In this document: positions 38,180 through 47,238 of the stretch, piece after piece
Layout of the letters: each line of letters begins with the position of its first letter
Position numbering within the stretch: position 1 is the first letter of the stretch
Made by a program: the position numbers and the translations under genes
Origin: Brevundimonas sp.
GTDB lineage: Bacteria; Pseudomonadota; Alphaproteobacteria; Caulobacterales; Caulobacteraceae
Length of the DNA stretch: 64,000 nucleotides
Reading direction: 5' to 3'
NCBI RefSeq assembly: GCF_030682035.1
Contig: NZ_JAUXQZ010000023.1
Span: 62,001 to 126,000 of the forward strand
The notes under the pieces: generated by a model
The model's input: only the letters and a program-made list of their open reading frames with translations
Databases searched by the model: none
What the model was told of the DNA's origin: nothing

Positions 38180-39739
38180 ATGGACTTGCGCGTACCCCTG
38201 GATGCCAAGGACGGCGAACAGACCATTTTCGACAGCCTGATCGCCGCTCGCGACAGGTTCGGCGACAAGGAAATCCTTGAGGATATTGATCGCAAGCCGC
38301 TGACCTACACCGGGCTGATCCGCGCCTCCTTCGTACTCGGGCGCAAGATCGCTGCGATGACCGAACCGTCTGAGCGCGTCGGCATCCTGCTGCCGGCAAG
38401 CGCGGGCGTCGTGGTCACCTTCTGCGGCCTGCACGCCCATGGCCGGGTGCCGGTGATGCTCAACTTCACCTCGGGCCAGGCCAACATCAAGGCGGCGATC
38501 AAGGCCGCCGGTGTGAAGAAGATTCTCTGCGCCAGGCGGTTCGTGACCCAGGCCAAGCTCGAGGATCTTCTGGACGATCTGGCCACGGAAGCCGAGATCG
38601 TCTGGCTGGACGACGTACGCCAGACCATCGGCCTGCCGGACAAGCTGTACGGCCTGATGGCCGGGCTAATGCCCAGACGGTTCCGGGTGAGGACCGACCC
38701 GTCATCGCCGGGCGTGGTGCTGTTCACCTCGGGCAGTTTCGGCGCGCCGAAGGGCGTGGTTCTGAGCCAGTGGAACCTCGTCGCCAACTGCCGTCAGGTG
38801 GCCCAGCATATCGCGCTGAAGCCCGAGTGGGTGATGTTCAATCCCCTGCCGACCTTCCACTGTTTCGGCCTGACCGGCGGGGTGCTGTTGCCCATCCTGC
38901 ACGGGATGAAGGCGTTCCAGTATCCGTCGCCGCTGCACGCCAAACAGATCGTCGAACTGCTGCCGGACGTGAAGGCGTCGATCCTGTTCGCCACCGACAC
39001 CTTCCTGAACCAGTACGCCCGCGTCGCCGCGCCCGACGACTTCGCCACCCTGCAGTTTGTTGTCGCCGGGGCCGAGAAGGTTCGTCCCGAGACCCATCAC
39101 CTGTTCAATACCCGCTTCCATGGCCTCAAGCTGCTGGAGGGCTACGGCGCGACCGAAGCGGCGCCGGTCGTGGCGGTGAACCATCCCGACCGCAACCGGC
39201 CAGGCACGGTCGGCCAGATGATGCCGGGCATGGAATGGCGCATCGACCCGGTCGACGGCATCCCCGACGGCGGGCGGCTGTTCCTCCGCGGACCCAACGT
39301 CATGAAGGGCTATTTGTCTGCCGAAGATCCCGAGAGCGTCGAACCGCTGGCCGGGGGTTGGCATGACACGGGCGACATCGTCGATATCGACAAGGACGGC
39401 TATGTCTCGATCCTCGGTCGGGTGAAGCGGTTCGCCAAGATCGGGGGCGAGATGGTGTCCCTGACCGCGGTCGAGGGTCTTGCCAGCGCGGTGTGGCCCG
39501 ATGCGCGGCACGCCGTCGTCTCCATCCCGGACAGCCGCAAGGGCGAGAAGCTTGTGCTGGTCACGGACCGCCGGGACGCTGACGTCGCCCGCCTGGCCGA
39601 ATGGGCCCGCAGCCACGGCGCCCCCGAACTGGCCGTGCCCAAGAAGATCATGCGCGTGGCCGAAGTGCCGGTGCTGGGCACCGGCAAGACCGACTATGTC
39701 CGCATCCAGCAAATGGCCGAGCTGGAAAAAGCCGCCTGA
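38180..39739 (+). CDS. acyl-ACP synthetase / AMP-binding protein (Aas C-terminal type, stand-alone)
   Basis: An adenylate-forming enzyme of about 519 residues with the P-loop LFTSGSFGAPKGV, FHCFGLTGG, LLEGYGATEAAPV, WHDTGDIVDID and GRVKRFAKIGGEMVSL. These motifs match the acyl-ACP synthetase half of Aas, which activates fatty acids and loads them on ACP or lysophospholipid; the PlsC half is absent. The start is uncertain: the ATG at 38180 has GGAGG directly abutting it, a TTG at 38186 has better spacing, and the frame is open back to 38030. Confidence 0.85.
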   Translation: MDLRVPLDAKDGEQTIFDSLIAARDRFGDKEILEDIDRKPLTYTGLIRASFVLGRKIAAMTEPSERVGILLPASAGVVVTFCGLHAHGRVPVMLNFTSGQANIKAAIKAAGVKKILCARRFVTQAKLEDLLDDLATEAEIVWLDDVRQTIGLPDKLYGLMAGLMPRRFRVRTDPSSPGVVLFTSGSFGAPKGVVLSQWNLVANCRQVAQHIALKPEWVMFNPLPTFHCFGLTGGVLLPILHGMKAFQYPSPLHAKQIVELLPDVKASILFATDTFLNQYARVAAPDDFATLQFVVAGAEKVRPETHHLFNTRFHGLKLLEGYGATEAAPVVAVNHPDRNRPGTVGQMMPGMEWRIDPVDGIPDGGRLFLRGPNVMKGYLSAEDPESVEPLAGGWHDTGDIVDIDKDGYVSILGRVKRFAKIGGEMVSLTAVEGLASAVWPDARHAVVSIPDSRKGEKLVLVTDRRDADVARLAEWARSHGAPELAVPKKIMRVAEVPVLGTGKTDYVRIQQMAELEKAA

Positions 39740-39818
39740 ACCGGACGGCCGATCTGACACAGATTCTGTTTCAGTGCGCCATGGCCGCCGCCCGCCGGAC
39801 CCTGGAGCATCGACGCCG

Positions 39819-40598
39819 TCAGGTGCAGGAAGGCGTAAGCGCCTGACCGATCCGCACCCCCGTCATCGAGATCGAACCGCCCTCGATGACATCGTTGAAG
39901 AAGCTCACCTCGTCGCCCGGCCCGCGTTGGGCGGCGACGTAGAGCAGCGGCAGATAGTGTTCGTCGCTCGGCACGCTGAGCTGGCCGTCCTTGGCCAGAC
40001 TGACCCAGTCAATCAGGGCGTCATCGTCGCCGCGCAGCAAGGCCGCCTTGACCGCCTCATTGAAGTCTGACGCCCAAGGATATGCCTCGCCTCCGGCCCG
40101 TTTCCAGGTGCGCAGATTGTGCACGAAGTCGCCCGAGCCGGCGATGATCACCCCTTCATCGCGCAGCGGCGCAAGTCGCTTCGCAAGGTCATGGTGGCCG
40201 CGCGCGTCGAGGCTAAGGTCCAGCGACAACTGAACCACCGGCACATCGGCCTCGGGCCAGACATGGGCCAGCACCGACCAGGTTCCGTGATCAAGTCCCC
40301 ACTGGGTGGTGGCTGTGGCGCCGGTGAGGTCCGAGACCCGCGCCGCCAGCTCGGGCGAGCCCGGCGCCGGATACTGCATCGCATGCAGTTCGTCGGGGAA
40401 CCCACCAAAATCGTGGATAGTTTCCGGTTTCGGCTGAGCGGTGACAGCCAAACCCCTCGTCTCCCAGTGAGCGGAGACCATCACCAGGCCCCTCGGCTTG
40501 CCGATCGCCGCGCCCAGCGCGCGCCAGGCGTCAGCATATGAGCCTCCGAGGGCGTTCATCGGTGAGCCATGGCCGAAGAAGATCGCGGGTTGGCGCAT
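39819..40598 (-). CDS. 4,5-DOPA-extradiol-dioxygenase family protein (YgiD type)
   Basis: A 259-residue LigB-fold protein with the family metal/active-site histidines in FFGHGSPMNAL, MVSAHWETRG and GLDHGTWSVL, and a late SDEHYLPLL. Members cleave catechol rings with zinc or iron, but the bacterial substrate is usually unknown. Start at the ATG giving MRQPAIFFGHG. Isolated gene. Confidence 0.88.
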   Translation of the reverse strand: MRQPAIFFGHGSPMNALGGSYADAWRALGAAIGKPRGLVMVSAHWETRGLAVTAQPKPETIHDFGGFPDELHAMQYPAPGSPELAARVSDLTGATATTQWGLDHGTWSVLAHVWPEADVPVVQLSLDLSLDARGHHDLAKRLAPLRDEGVIIAGSGDFVHNLRTWKRAGGEAYPWASDFNEAVKAALLRGDDDALIDWVSLAKDGQLSVPSDEHYLPLLYVAAQRGPGDEVSFFNDVIEGGSISMTGVRIGQALTPSCT

Positions 40599-40671
40599 GG
40601 GGGCCTCGTTTCCGGCAATGGGGCACAGTGTCTGTTTCCAATTTGGGTCGACGGATGTCGCTTTCAAGCCG

Positions 40672-41139
40672 TCAGGCGTCGGCCCGTCGGCCAAGCGGGC
40701 AGACCCGGTCATAGAAGGCCTGATCCGCCGGCACAGCCTGCCCCCGCGACAGCCGAAAGCGATGCTCGACCACCATGGCCTGCTGCTCGATGTTCAGCCC
40801 GCCCCAGTCGCAGTCCATGCCGACGGGATATTCATAGGACGATGGCCGGTCTCCGGCGCTGATCTTGCCGGTCAGCAGATTGACCCCCTGCTGGGCCTGC
40901 CAGACGTGGGTCAGTTCGTGGATCAGCATGGCCTGGAGCCGCAGCGGCGCCTCCGCGAGGTCCGGCGGCAAAGTCTGTCGCGGCCAGACGATCCAGTCCC
41001 GTCCGAACCAGCGCCCCGGCACGAAGGCGCGGTCGAAGGGCCAGGGCGCGGGCAGGAAGCGAATGGGATCGAGGATGAGGGAGTCGCTGAAAGCCTCAGC
41101 CGCCAGCACCCGCTCGGCCTCGGTTAGGGGCCGGATCAA
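40672..41139 (-). CDS. HExxH putative metallopeptidase-like protein
   Basis: A 155-residue protein with a zinc-protease-like HELTHVWQAQQG motif at about residues 73-84, followed later by an acidic/aromatic segment (MDCDWGGLNIEQQAMVVE) that could supply a third metal ligand. The start appears to be TTG, overlapping the stop of the upstream VanY-like gene as TTGA. No signal peptide. The family is uncharacterised as far as I can tell; proteolytic activity is an inference from the motif. Confidence 0.65.
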   Translation of the reverse strand: MIRPLTEAERVLAAEAFSDSLILDPIRFLPAPWPFDRAFVPGRWFGRDWIVWPRQTLPPDLAEAPLRLQAMLIHELTHVWQAQQGVNLLTGKISAGDRPSSYEYPVGMDCDWGGLNIEQQAMVVEHRFRLSRGQAVPADQAFYDRVCPLGRRADA

Positions 41140-42014
41140 GACGGCGGCGGGGGTCCGGCATAGCCGTTCGCCGGACTGACCCACTCCCAGTGCCAAGGCT
41201 CGAACGCATAGGGGACGAAGCCGAACCGCCCGGCGTTCCTGACCAGCCAGCGATAGGTCGCGCCCCGGCTCATGTGCAAGCGGCTGGCGGGCGAGGTGTC
41301 GTCCACGCCGAGGCCGACGATCCGGCCGACATAGAGATCCACCGCCGTCCCGGTGCGGTGCGGCGAACAGATCGCGCGGCGCAGACCATCGCAATTGCCC
41401 GCCGCCGCGCACCGGGCCGCGTCGGCCTCGGGGTCGCGGAAGCCGGAGAATATCTGCAGCAGCTCCGGATCACTGCCGACCTCGGGAACCTCGGCCCGAG
41501 CGGCCGCGACCAGCCGGCGGTAGGCCTCCAGCACATCGCGCCGCAGCAGCCGGGTCAGGCGGTCTGCGTGTTCTTCCGAGGCCACCAGATAGCCCAGCTG
41601 GTACAGCGGCGGCGGCTCGGGACAGGGCTCCTCGCGGACCCGGGCCATGATGAAGGGCCGACGCTCCTGCCACAGGCCGCGGAAGGTCTGAAAGGTGGGC
41701 TGGTCGAAGATGCCGGTCGATGGCAGCTGATGCGTGGTTTGGAAGTCGGCCAGCCGACGCGCGAAGACCGGGGAGCTGGCGGCGCAGCTCGTGCCCAGTT
41801 CCTGCTGCATCAGAGGGACATAGGTCTCCCAGCCCCATTCGGCCGAACCGAACGGCGCCCATTCCAGCGTGTAAAGCGAGATGCCGTTGGCGAGGGCCGG
41901 GCCGCCCCAGTCCTCGACCTGGCGGTCGCAGAACTCGGCCTGGGCCCTTGCCGGCCCCGCGACCAGCACGGTCACGAAGGCGCTGATCAGCAGCAAAAGC
42001 AGGCGTATCGGCAT
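41136..42014 (-). CDS. VanY-type D-alanyl-D-alanine carboxypeptidase (M15) with signal peptide
   Basis: A 292-residue exported protein. A signal peptide of about 24 residues is cleaved after GPARAQA. A peptidoglycan-binding-like region (RLADFQTTHQLPSTGIFDQPT) is followed by the M15 domain with SGFRDPEAD, the zinc motif SPHRTGTAVD and EPWHWEW. It should trim stem peptides in the periplasm. Coupled to the downstream HExxH gene. The 283 bases upstream (42015-42297) hold no gene and presumably the divergent promoters. Confidence 0.88.
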   Translation of the reverse strand: MPIRLLLLLISAFVTVLVAGPARAQAEFCDRQVEDWGGPALANGISLYTLEWAPFGSAEWGWETYVPLMQQELGTSCAASSPVFARRLADFQTTHQLPSTGIFDQPTFQTFRGLWQERRPFIMARVREEPCPEPPPLYQLGYLVASEEHADRLTRLLRRDVLEAYRRLVAAARAEVPEVGSDPELLQIFSGFRDPEADAARCAAAGNCDGLRRAICSPHRTGTAVDLYVGRIVGLGVDDTSPASRLHMSRGATYRWLVRNAGRFGFVPYAFEPWHWEWVSPANGYAGPPPPS

Positions 42015-42297
42015 GGCGCAAGCTGAGCCCACCTCTGTGTCCACCGCAAGGCCCTTCACGTTGCACCAGAACCAGCTGGGGGACGGCTCGCGTGGCGCGC
42101 GCAAAGGCGGTGGCGAGAACTCCCCGCGAAGGATGGAATCGGCCCGATACAATTGGGGCGAGACAACCGCGACAATGCCGGGACGACAAGGGCGACATCC
42201 GCGATAACGACGACATCCCCCCCGCCCATGTCCGTCGAACGGAAAACTGGCATGGTGGGACCACGGCCGACTCAGGGCCGGATCGCCGGACGCCCGC

Positions 42298-43677
42298 ATG
42301 ACCGACGCCGCCCCGACCCCTTCAACGCCGAAGCGAAGCAACTGGATCTTGGCGGCCTTCGCGGGCCCATCCCTGCCGTTCGCCGCCCTGGGGCTGCCGC
42401 TGATCGTTCACCTGCCGACCTTCTTCGCGCGTAGCCTTGAGCTGCCGCTGGCATCGATCACCGCCATCTTCTTTGTCGCACGCATTCTCGACATCGGCGC
42501 CGACCCTTTCATCGGCATGTGGATCGACAAGACCCGCACGCGGATCGGCCGCTTCAAGCCATGGATCATCGGCGGCGGCCTGATGCTGATGATCGCCACC
42601 TGGCTCTGTTTCATGCCGCCGCCGGGAGCCAGCTTGCCGTTGCTGGCGGTCTGTCTGGTCGGCATCTACGTCGCGTTTTCGATCGTCGTGCTGGCCCAGA
42701 CCTCGTGGGCCGCAGTGCTGTCGACCAACTACAACGAGCGCAGCCGCGTTTACGGCTGGTGGCAGTTCGGCAATGTCGTCGGCATCCTGCTGGTCCTGCT
42801 GTTGCCCGTCATTGTGGCCGCGCGCGGCGGGACCGAAGCGCAGGGCGTGGCGGCCATGGGCATGTTCATCGTCTTCCTGCTGCCGATCACCATCGCCGTG
42901 GCGGTGAAGTACGTTCCCGAGCCGCGCGTCGTCGGCGAGTGCCACGCGACGATCAAGGACTATTTCGCCTTCTTCAAGCTGGCCTCGATCCGGCGGCTGA
43001 TGCTGACCGACCTGCTCTACGGCCTGGCCCCCGGCATCACCGGCGCCCTGGCCCTGTTCTACTTCACCTCGGTGAAGGGCATGGATGGCGGGCAGGCCAA
43101 TCTTCTCATCTTCGCCTATTTCGCCGCCGGGCTGGTGGGCTCGCCGTTGTGGAGCTGGGCGGCGCTCAGGCTGGGCAAACACCGGGCGTTGGCGGTGGCC
43201 GGCCTGGTCTATGCGGCAGCCTACGTCGGCGTCTGGGCCGCGCCCGTCGGATCATTTCCAATTGCGGTGGCCAGTATGTTGCTGGTCGGCCTGCCCTTCC
43301 CGGCCGGCCAGATTCTGATCCGGGCCATGATGGCCGACATCGGCGATGAGGAGCGGCTCGAAAGCGGCGAGGACCGCTCCGCCATGCTGTTCGCCCTGAT
43401 GACCCTGACCAACAAGCTGGGCACGGCCCTATCGACCGTGGTTCTGCTGCCTCTGGCGTGGGTCGGGTTCCAGCAGGCCACAGGCGCGACAAACACCCCG
43501 ATGGCTCTCAACACCCTCAGCGGCCTGTTCGTCATCCTGCCTATCCTCATGCTTGTGGCCAGTTCTCTGATTATCCGTCGCTTTCCCATCGACAAGGCCC
43601 GGCAGGAGGAAGTCAGGGCCGCTCTGGCGGTGCGCGACGCAGAGATGGCCGCCGCCGCAGTTTCGGACCCCACATGA
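42298..43677 (+). CDS. MFS transporter, GPH (glycoside-pentoside-hexuronide) family
   Basis: A 459-residue protein with about 12 membrane helices. The GPH signature DIGADPFIGMWIDKTRTRIGR after helix 2, then FKPWIIGG, places it with melibiose-type cation symporters (MFS_2). Substrate unknown; no sugar-catabolic genes adjoin. Its stop overlaps the mazG ATG. Confidence 0.88.
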   Translation: MTDAAPTPSTPKRSNWILAAFAGPSLPFAALGLPLIVHLPTFFARSLELPLASITAIFFVARILDIGADPFIGMWIDKTRTRIGRFKPWIIGGGLMLMIATWLCFMPPPGASLPLLAVCLVGIYVAFSIVVLAQTSWAAVLSTNYNERSRVYGWWQFGNVVGILLVLLLPVIVAARGGTEAQGVAAMGMFIVFLLPITIAVAVKYVPEPRVVGECHATIKDYFAFFKLASIRRLMLTDLLYGLAPGITGALALFYFTSVKGMDGGQANLLIFAYFAAGLVGSPLWSWAALRLGKHRALAVAGLVYAAAYVGVWAAPVGSFPIAVASMLLVGLPFPAGQILIRAMMADIGDEERLESGEDRSAMLFALMTLTNKLGTALSTVVLLPLAWVGFQQATGATNTPMALNTLSGLFVILPILMLVASSLIIRRFPIDKARQEEVRAALAVRDAEMAAAAVSDPT

Positions 43678-44459
43678 AGCCCATCGATCGCGTGATCGGC
43701 ATCATGGCGAAGCTGCGCGACCCGGTCGGCGGCTGTCCGTGGGACGTGGAGCAGACCTTCGCCACCATCGCCCCCTATACGATCGAGGAGGCCTATGAGG
43801 TCGCCGACGCCATTGAGCGCGGCGACATGGACGAGCTGAAGTCCGAGCTCGGCGACCTGCTGTTCCAGACTGTCTTCCATGCCCGCATGGCCGAGGAACA
43901 GGGGCTGTTCGCCTTCGACGACGTGGCCAACGCCATCGCCGACAAACTCGAACGCCGCCACCCGCACGTCTTCGGGGATGAGGCCGCGCGGCCCGACGGG
44001 ACGACCCAGAAGGCCCGCTGGGAGGACATCAAGGCCGCCGAACGCGTGGCCAAGGCGCAGCATGGCGTGCTGGACGACGTCCCCGTCGGCCTTCCGGCGC
44101 TGGCGCGGGCCGCGAAACTGACCAAGCGCGCCGCCCGCGTCGGCTTCGACTGGCCCTCGACCGACGAAGTCTTCGACAAGCTGGATGAGGAGGTCGCGGA
44201 ACTGCGCGTCGAGATCGCCGCCGGGGATCTGGACAAGGCGCGCGACGAGGTCGGCGACCTGCTGTTCGTGGTCGCCAATCTGGCGCGGAAACTGGGGGTC
44301 GAGCCGGAGGACGCCCTGCGCGGGGCCAATGCGAAATTCGTGCGGCGGTTCGGGTTTATCGAGGCGGAACTGGCGAAGGATGGGCGGTCGCCGGAGCAGA
44401 GCGATCTGGCCGAGATGGACGGGCTGTGGGATGCGGCGAAGGCGGCGGAGCGGGCCTGA
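43674..44459 (+). CDS. mazG: nucleoside triphosphate pyrophosphohydrolase MazG
   Basis: Hydrolyses NTPs to NMP and pyrophosphate, a housecleaning role. The 261-residue protein has two MazG domains, each with an ExxE...ExxD metal motif (EEAYEVADAIERG with SELGDLLFQ; EEVAELRVEIAAG with DEVGDLLF). I start at the ATG overlapping the MFS stop, giving MKPIDRVIGIM, the family's usual opening. Confidence 0.95.
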   Translation: MKPIDRVIGIMAKLRDPVGGCPWDVEQTFATIAPYTIEEAYEVADAIERGDMDELKSELGDLLFQTVFHARMAEEQGLFAFDDVANAIADKLERRHPHVFGDEAARPDGTTQKARWEDIKAAERVAKAQHGVLDDVPVGLPALARAAKLTKRAARVGFDWPSTDEVFDKLDEEVAELRVEIAAGDLDKARDEVGDLLFVVANLARKLGVEPEDALRGANAKFVRRFGFIEAELAKDGRSPEQSDLAEMDGLWDAAKAAERA

Positions 44460-44465
44460 CGCCCG

Positions 44466-45521
44466 CTACTGCGCCACCCGTTCCTTGTTCATTCGCAGCC
44501 GGACGACCAGTCCCTGTTCCGCCCAGTCCCGCTCGATCGCGCCGTTCAGCTGGCGGGCCATGGCGCGGGCCACCATCTGGCTGCCATAGCCGCCCGGTCC
44601 CTCGGGCGGTTTCACGGGCGGTCCGCCCTGCTCGGTCCATGCGATCACCAGCTCGGTGTCATGCGCCGAGCAGGAAACATCCAACGTCCCGGTTTCCGAC
44701 GACAGCGCCCCGTATTTGAGCGAATTGGTCGCCAGCTCGTGCACCACCAGCGCCAGGGTCGTCGCCGCCTGCTCGCCCACGCCCATGCGCGGCACCGACA
44801 CCCGTATGCGGCCGCTGAACGCGCCGAGATCGTCGTACGGCGCGAGCAGGACCGACAGAAGATCGCCCAGCAAGGCCGCCTTCCCTTCCTCGCCGGGCAG
44901 GGGGCGAAGGAGATCGTGCGCGCGACCGAGGGCCGTCAGACGCTGGGTCAGTTCCCGCGCCATGTCGCCGGTCGAATCAACCGAGCGGGAGGTTATTGCT
45001 GTCAGCCCGGAGGCGATGGCCAGCAGGTTCTTGACCCTGTGGCTCATTTCGCCGGCGAGCAATTCGTGACCTTCCTCGGCCTGTTTGCGGCCGGTCACGT
45101 CGATGAAGATGCCGAACATCTTGCGACTGACCATGCCCAGGTCGTCGCCTTGTCCGCGCGCGGAAATCCAGCGGACGTCCCCGGCGACCAGAATGCGAAA
45201 GTCGATCTCATAGGGCCCCACCACCGCGCGAGTGGCGGCGAAGGCGGCCCGCACCCGATCCCGGTCCGCCGGGTGGATGTGGCACGAAAGGTCCTCAAAA
45301 GTGACGCTGGGCATGACCGGCATACCCCAGAGCCCGAACGCCGCGTCGTCCATGGCGAAGGTGTCGTCGTCGACATTCCATGACCACAGGGCGACCCCGG
45401 CGGCCTCGAGACCCCGCTGCAGGTTGCCGACGTCCCAGGTGGGGCTCCCAACTTTCGTCTTCGACATCAACTGGCCTACACCTGCCGCGCCCGCGAAGCC
45501 GCGTGGCGATCCCTGAGACAT
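44466..45521 (-). CDS. PAS-HWE sensor histidine kinase
   Basis: A 351-residue soluble kinase. A PAS domain (about 32-148) ends with the DVTGRK linker; the HWE kinase core has phospho-acceptor His161 in MSHRVKNLLA and the N-box HELATNSLKYGALS. No membrane segment, so it senses a cytoplasmic signal. HWE kinases in alphaproteobacteria often feed the general stress response or cell-cycle regulators. No response regulator is adjacent. Same strand and 28 bases after hflX; an ATG 18 codons downstream is a possible alternative start. Confidence 0.9.
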   Translation of the reverse strand: MSQGSPRGFAGAAGVGQLMSKTKVGSPTWDVGNLQRGLEAAGVALWSWNVDDDTFAMDDAAFGLWGMPVMPSVTFEDLSCHIHPADRDRVRAAFAATRAVVGPYEIDFRILVAGDVRWISARGQGDDLGMVSRKMFGIFIDVTGRKQAEEGHELLAGEMSHRVKNLLAIASGLTAITSRSVDSTGDMARELTQRLTALGRAHDLLRPLPGEEGKAALLGDLLSVLLAPYDDLGAFSGRIRVSVPRMGVGEQAATTLALVVHELATNSLKYGALSSETGTLDVSCSAHDTELVIAWTEQGGPPVKPPEGPGGYGSQMVARAMARQLNGAIERDWAEQGLVVRLRMNKERVAQ

Positions 45522-45549
45522 GGTCCTAACACATGACGTGGACCGACGT

Positions 45550-46884
45550 TCACCCCGCCGTTTGATCGGCCGCGGAAAACTGCCGTTCGAACCGCCCCAG
45601 CGCCGCCGGATGCAAACGCACCGTCACATGCGTCCGACCCTGATCATCCGTGTCGCGCGCCGTGACCCGCCCGTTCTCGTACAGCCAGGCCAGCGCCTCG
45701 CCCTGCGACGGGGTCAACACCAGTTTCGTCTCCGGGTCGTCGTCGATCAGGGCAGCGATGGTTTCACGCAGGGGTTCGATCCCCTCCCCGGTCCAGGCGG
45801 AAACCGCGACCGCCTTGCCGTCGCGGGACAGGCGTTCGGCCTGACCCAGCACGGCCTCGCGTACATCCTCGGCCAGCAGGTCGGTCTTGTTCCAGACTTC
45901 CAGCACCCGGCGGGTCTTGCCTTCGGGCGTGGGGATCTGTTTCAGCACCGCCTCGACGTCCTTCGACTGGGCTTCACTGTCAGGGCTGGCGATGTCGCGG
46001 ACGTGCAGGATCAGGTCGGCCTCGCCCACCTCTTCCAGCGTGGCGCGGAAACTCTCGACCAGTTCGTGCGGCAGGTCGGAGATGAAGCCGACCGTGTCGG
46101 CGACGATGGCCGGACGGCCCTGCGGCAGGCGAATGGTGCGCTGGGTGGTGTCCAAGGTGGCGAACAGCAGGTCCTTGGCCACCACATCCGAGCCGGTCAG
46201 CCGGTTGAACAGGGTCGACTTGCCGGCATTGGTGTAGCCGACCAGGGCGATGGTCGGGAACGGGACCTTCTGGCGCTGTTTGCGGTGCAGGCCACGGGTG
46301 CGGCGCACCTCGTCCAGCTCGACCTTCAGCTTGACGATCCGGTCGGCGATCAGGCGGCGGTCGAGTTCGATCTGGGTCTCGCCGGGGCCGCCGGTCGAGC
46401 CGGTGCCGCCGCGTTGCCGCTCCAGGTGGGTCCAGGTCCGCACCAGCCGCGACTTCTCATAGTCGAGCCGCGCCAGTTCGACCTGCAGCCGGCCTTCCTT
46501 GGTCCGCGCGCGGCGGCCGAATATTTCGAGGATCAGGCCGGTGCGATCGATGACCTTGCAGTCCCAGGCCTTTTCCAGATTGCGCTGCTGCACCGGCGAC
46601 AGGTCGTCGTCGACGACCACGGCCTCGGCCTCGGCGGCGCGGACCAGGGCGGCCAGCTCCTCGACCTTGCCCGAGCCGAACAGGGTGGCGGGCGTGATCT
46701 TGCGGATGCGCACGATCTCCTCGCCGCGCACGTCGAGGTCCAGGGCCCGGGCCAGGCCGACGGCCTCTTCCAGACGCTCGATGGACTGGCGCGAGCTCTC
46801 GCTGGCGCCGGAATCGGATCGCTCGGGATGAATGACGACGGCCCGGATCAGCGGGACGGCGTGGTCGATATGTTTCTGGGTCAA
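45550..46884 (-). CDS. hflX: GTPase HflX
   Basis: Ribosome-associated GTPase that splits stalled ribosomes. The 444-residue protein has an N-terminal nucleotide-binding-like domain, a glycine-rich linker (RGGTGSTGGPGETQIE) and the G domain with G1 GYTNAGKSTLFN and G3 DTVGF. It starts at the base after the hfq stop. Confidence 0.95.
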   Translation of the reverse strand: MTQKHIDHAVPLIRAVVIHPERSDSGASESSRQSIERLEEAVGLARALDLDVRGEEIVRIRKITPATLFGSGKVEELAALVRAAEAEAVVVDDDLSPVQQRNLEKAWDCKVIDRTGLILEIFGRRARTKEGRLQVELARLDYEKSRLVRTWTHLERQRGGTGSTGGPGETQIELDRRLIADRIVKLKVELDEVRRTRGLHRKQRQKVPFPTIALVGYTNAGKSTLFNRLTGSDVVAKDLLFATLDTTQRTIRLPQGRPAIVADTVGFISDLPHELVESFRATLEEVGEADLILHVRDIASPDSEAQSKDVEAVLKQIPTPEGKTRRVLEVWNKTDLLAEDVREAVLGQAERLSRDGKAVAVSAWTGEGIEPLRETIAALIDDDPETKLVLTPSQGEALAWLYENGRVTARDTDDQGRTHVTVRLHPAALGRFERQFSAADQTAG

Positions 46885-47130
46885 TCAGTCTTCTTCGGCG
46901 TCGGGCTCGTACAGTTGCACGGGCGCGGACGGCATGATGGTCGAAATGGCGTGCTTGTAGACCAGCTGCGATTGGCCATCGCGACGCAGCAGCACACAGA
47001 AGTTGTCGAACCAGGTCACGATGCCCTGCAGCTTGACCCCGTTGACCAGAAAGATGGTCAGCGGCGTCTTGGTCTTGCGGACGCTGTTGAGGAAGGTGTC
47101 CTGAAGGTTTTTGGACTTGTCTTGCGACAT
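46885..47130 (-). CDS. hfq: RNA chaperone Hfq
   Basis: An 81-residue Sm-like protein: Sm1 with [11 protein letters not shown] to VTWFDNF, Sm2 with the YKHAIST motif, and a short acidic tail. It pairs small RNAs with mRNAs. The hfq-hflX order is standard. Confidence 0.97.
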   Translation of the reverse strand: MSQDKSKNLQDTFLNSVRKTKTPLTIFLVNGVKLQGIVTWFDNFCVLLRRDGQSQLVYKHAISTIMPSAPVQLYEPDAEED

Positions 47131-47238
47131 GGCAGGTTCAGCCTGTTCTTGCTTGTTCTCCGGCCGAGGGAGCGGCGCGGGGCTGGATCGGATGTCCGGC
47201 CCGTCACCTTAGCCACCGCCCGCGCAGGGCCGCAACGC

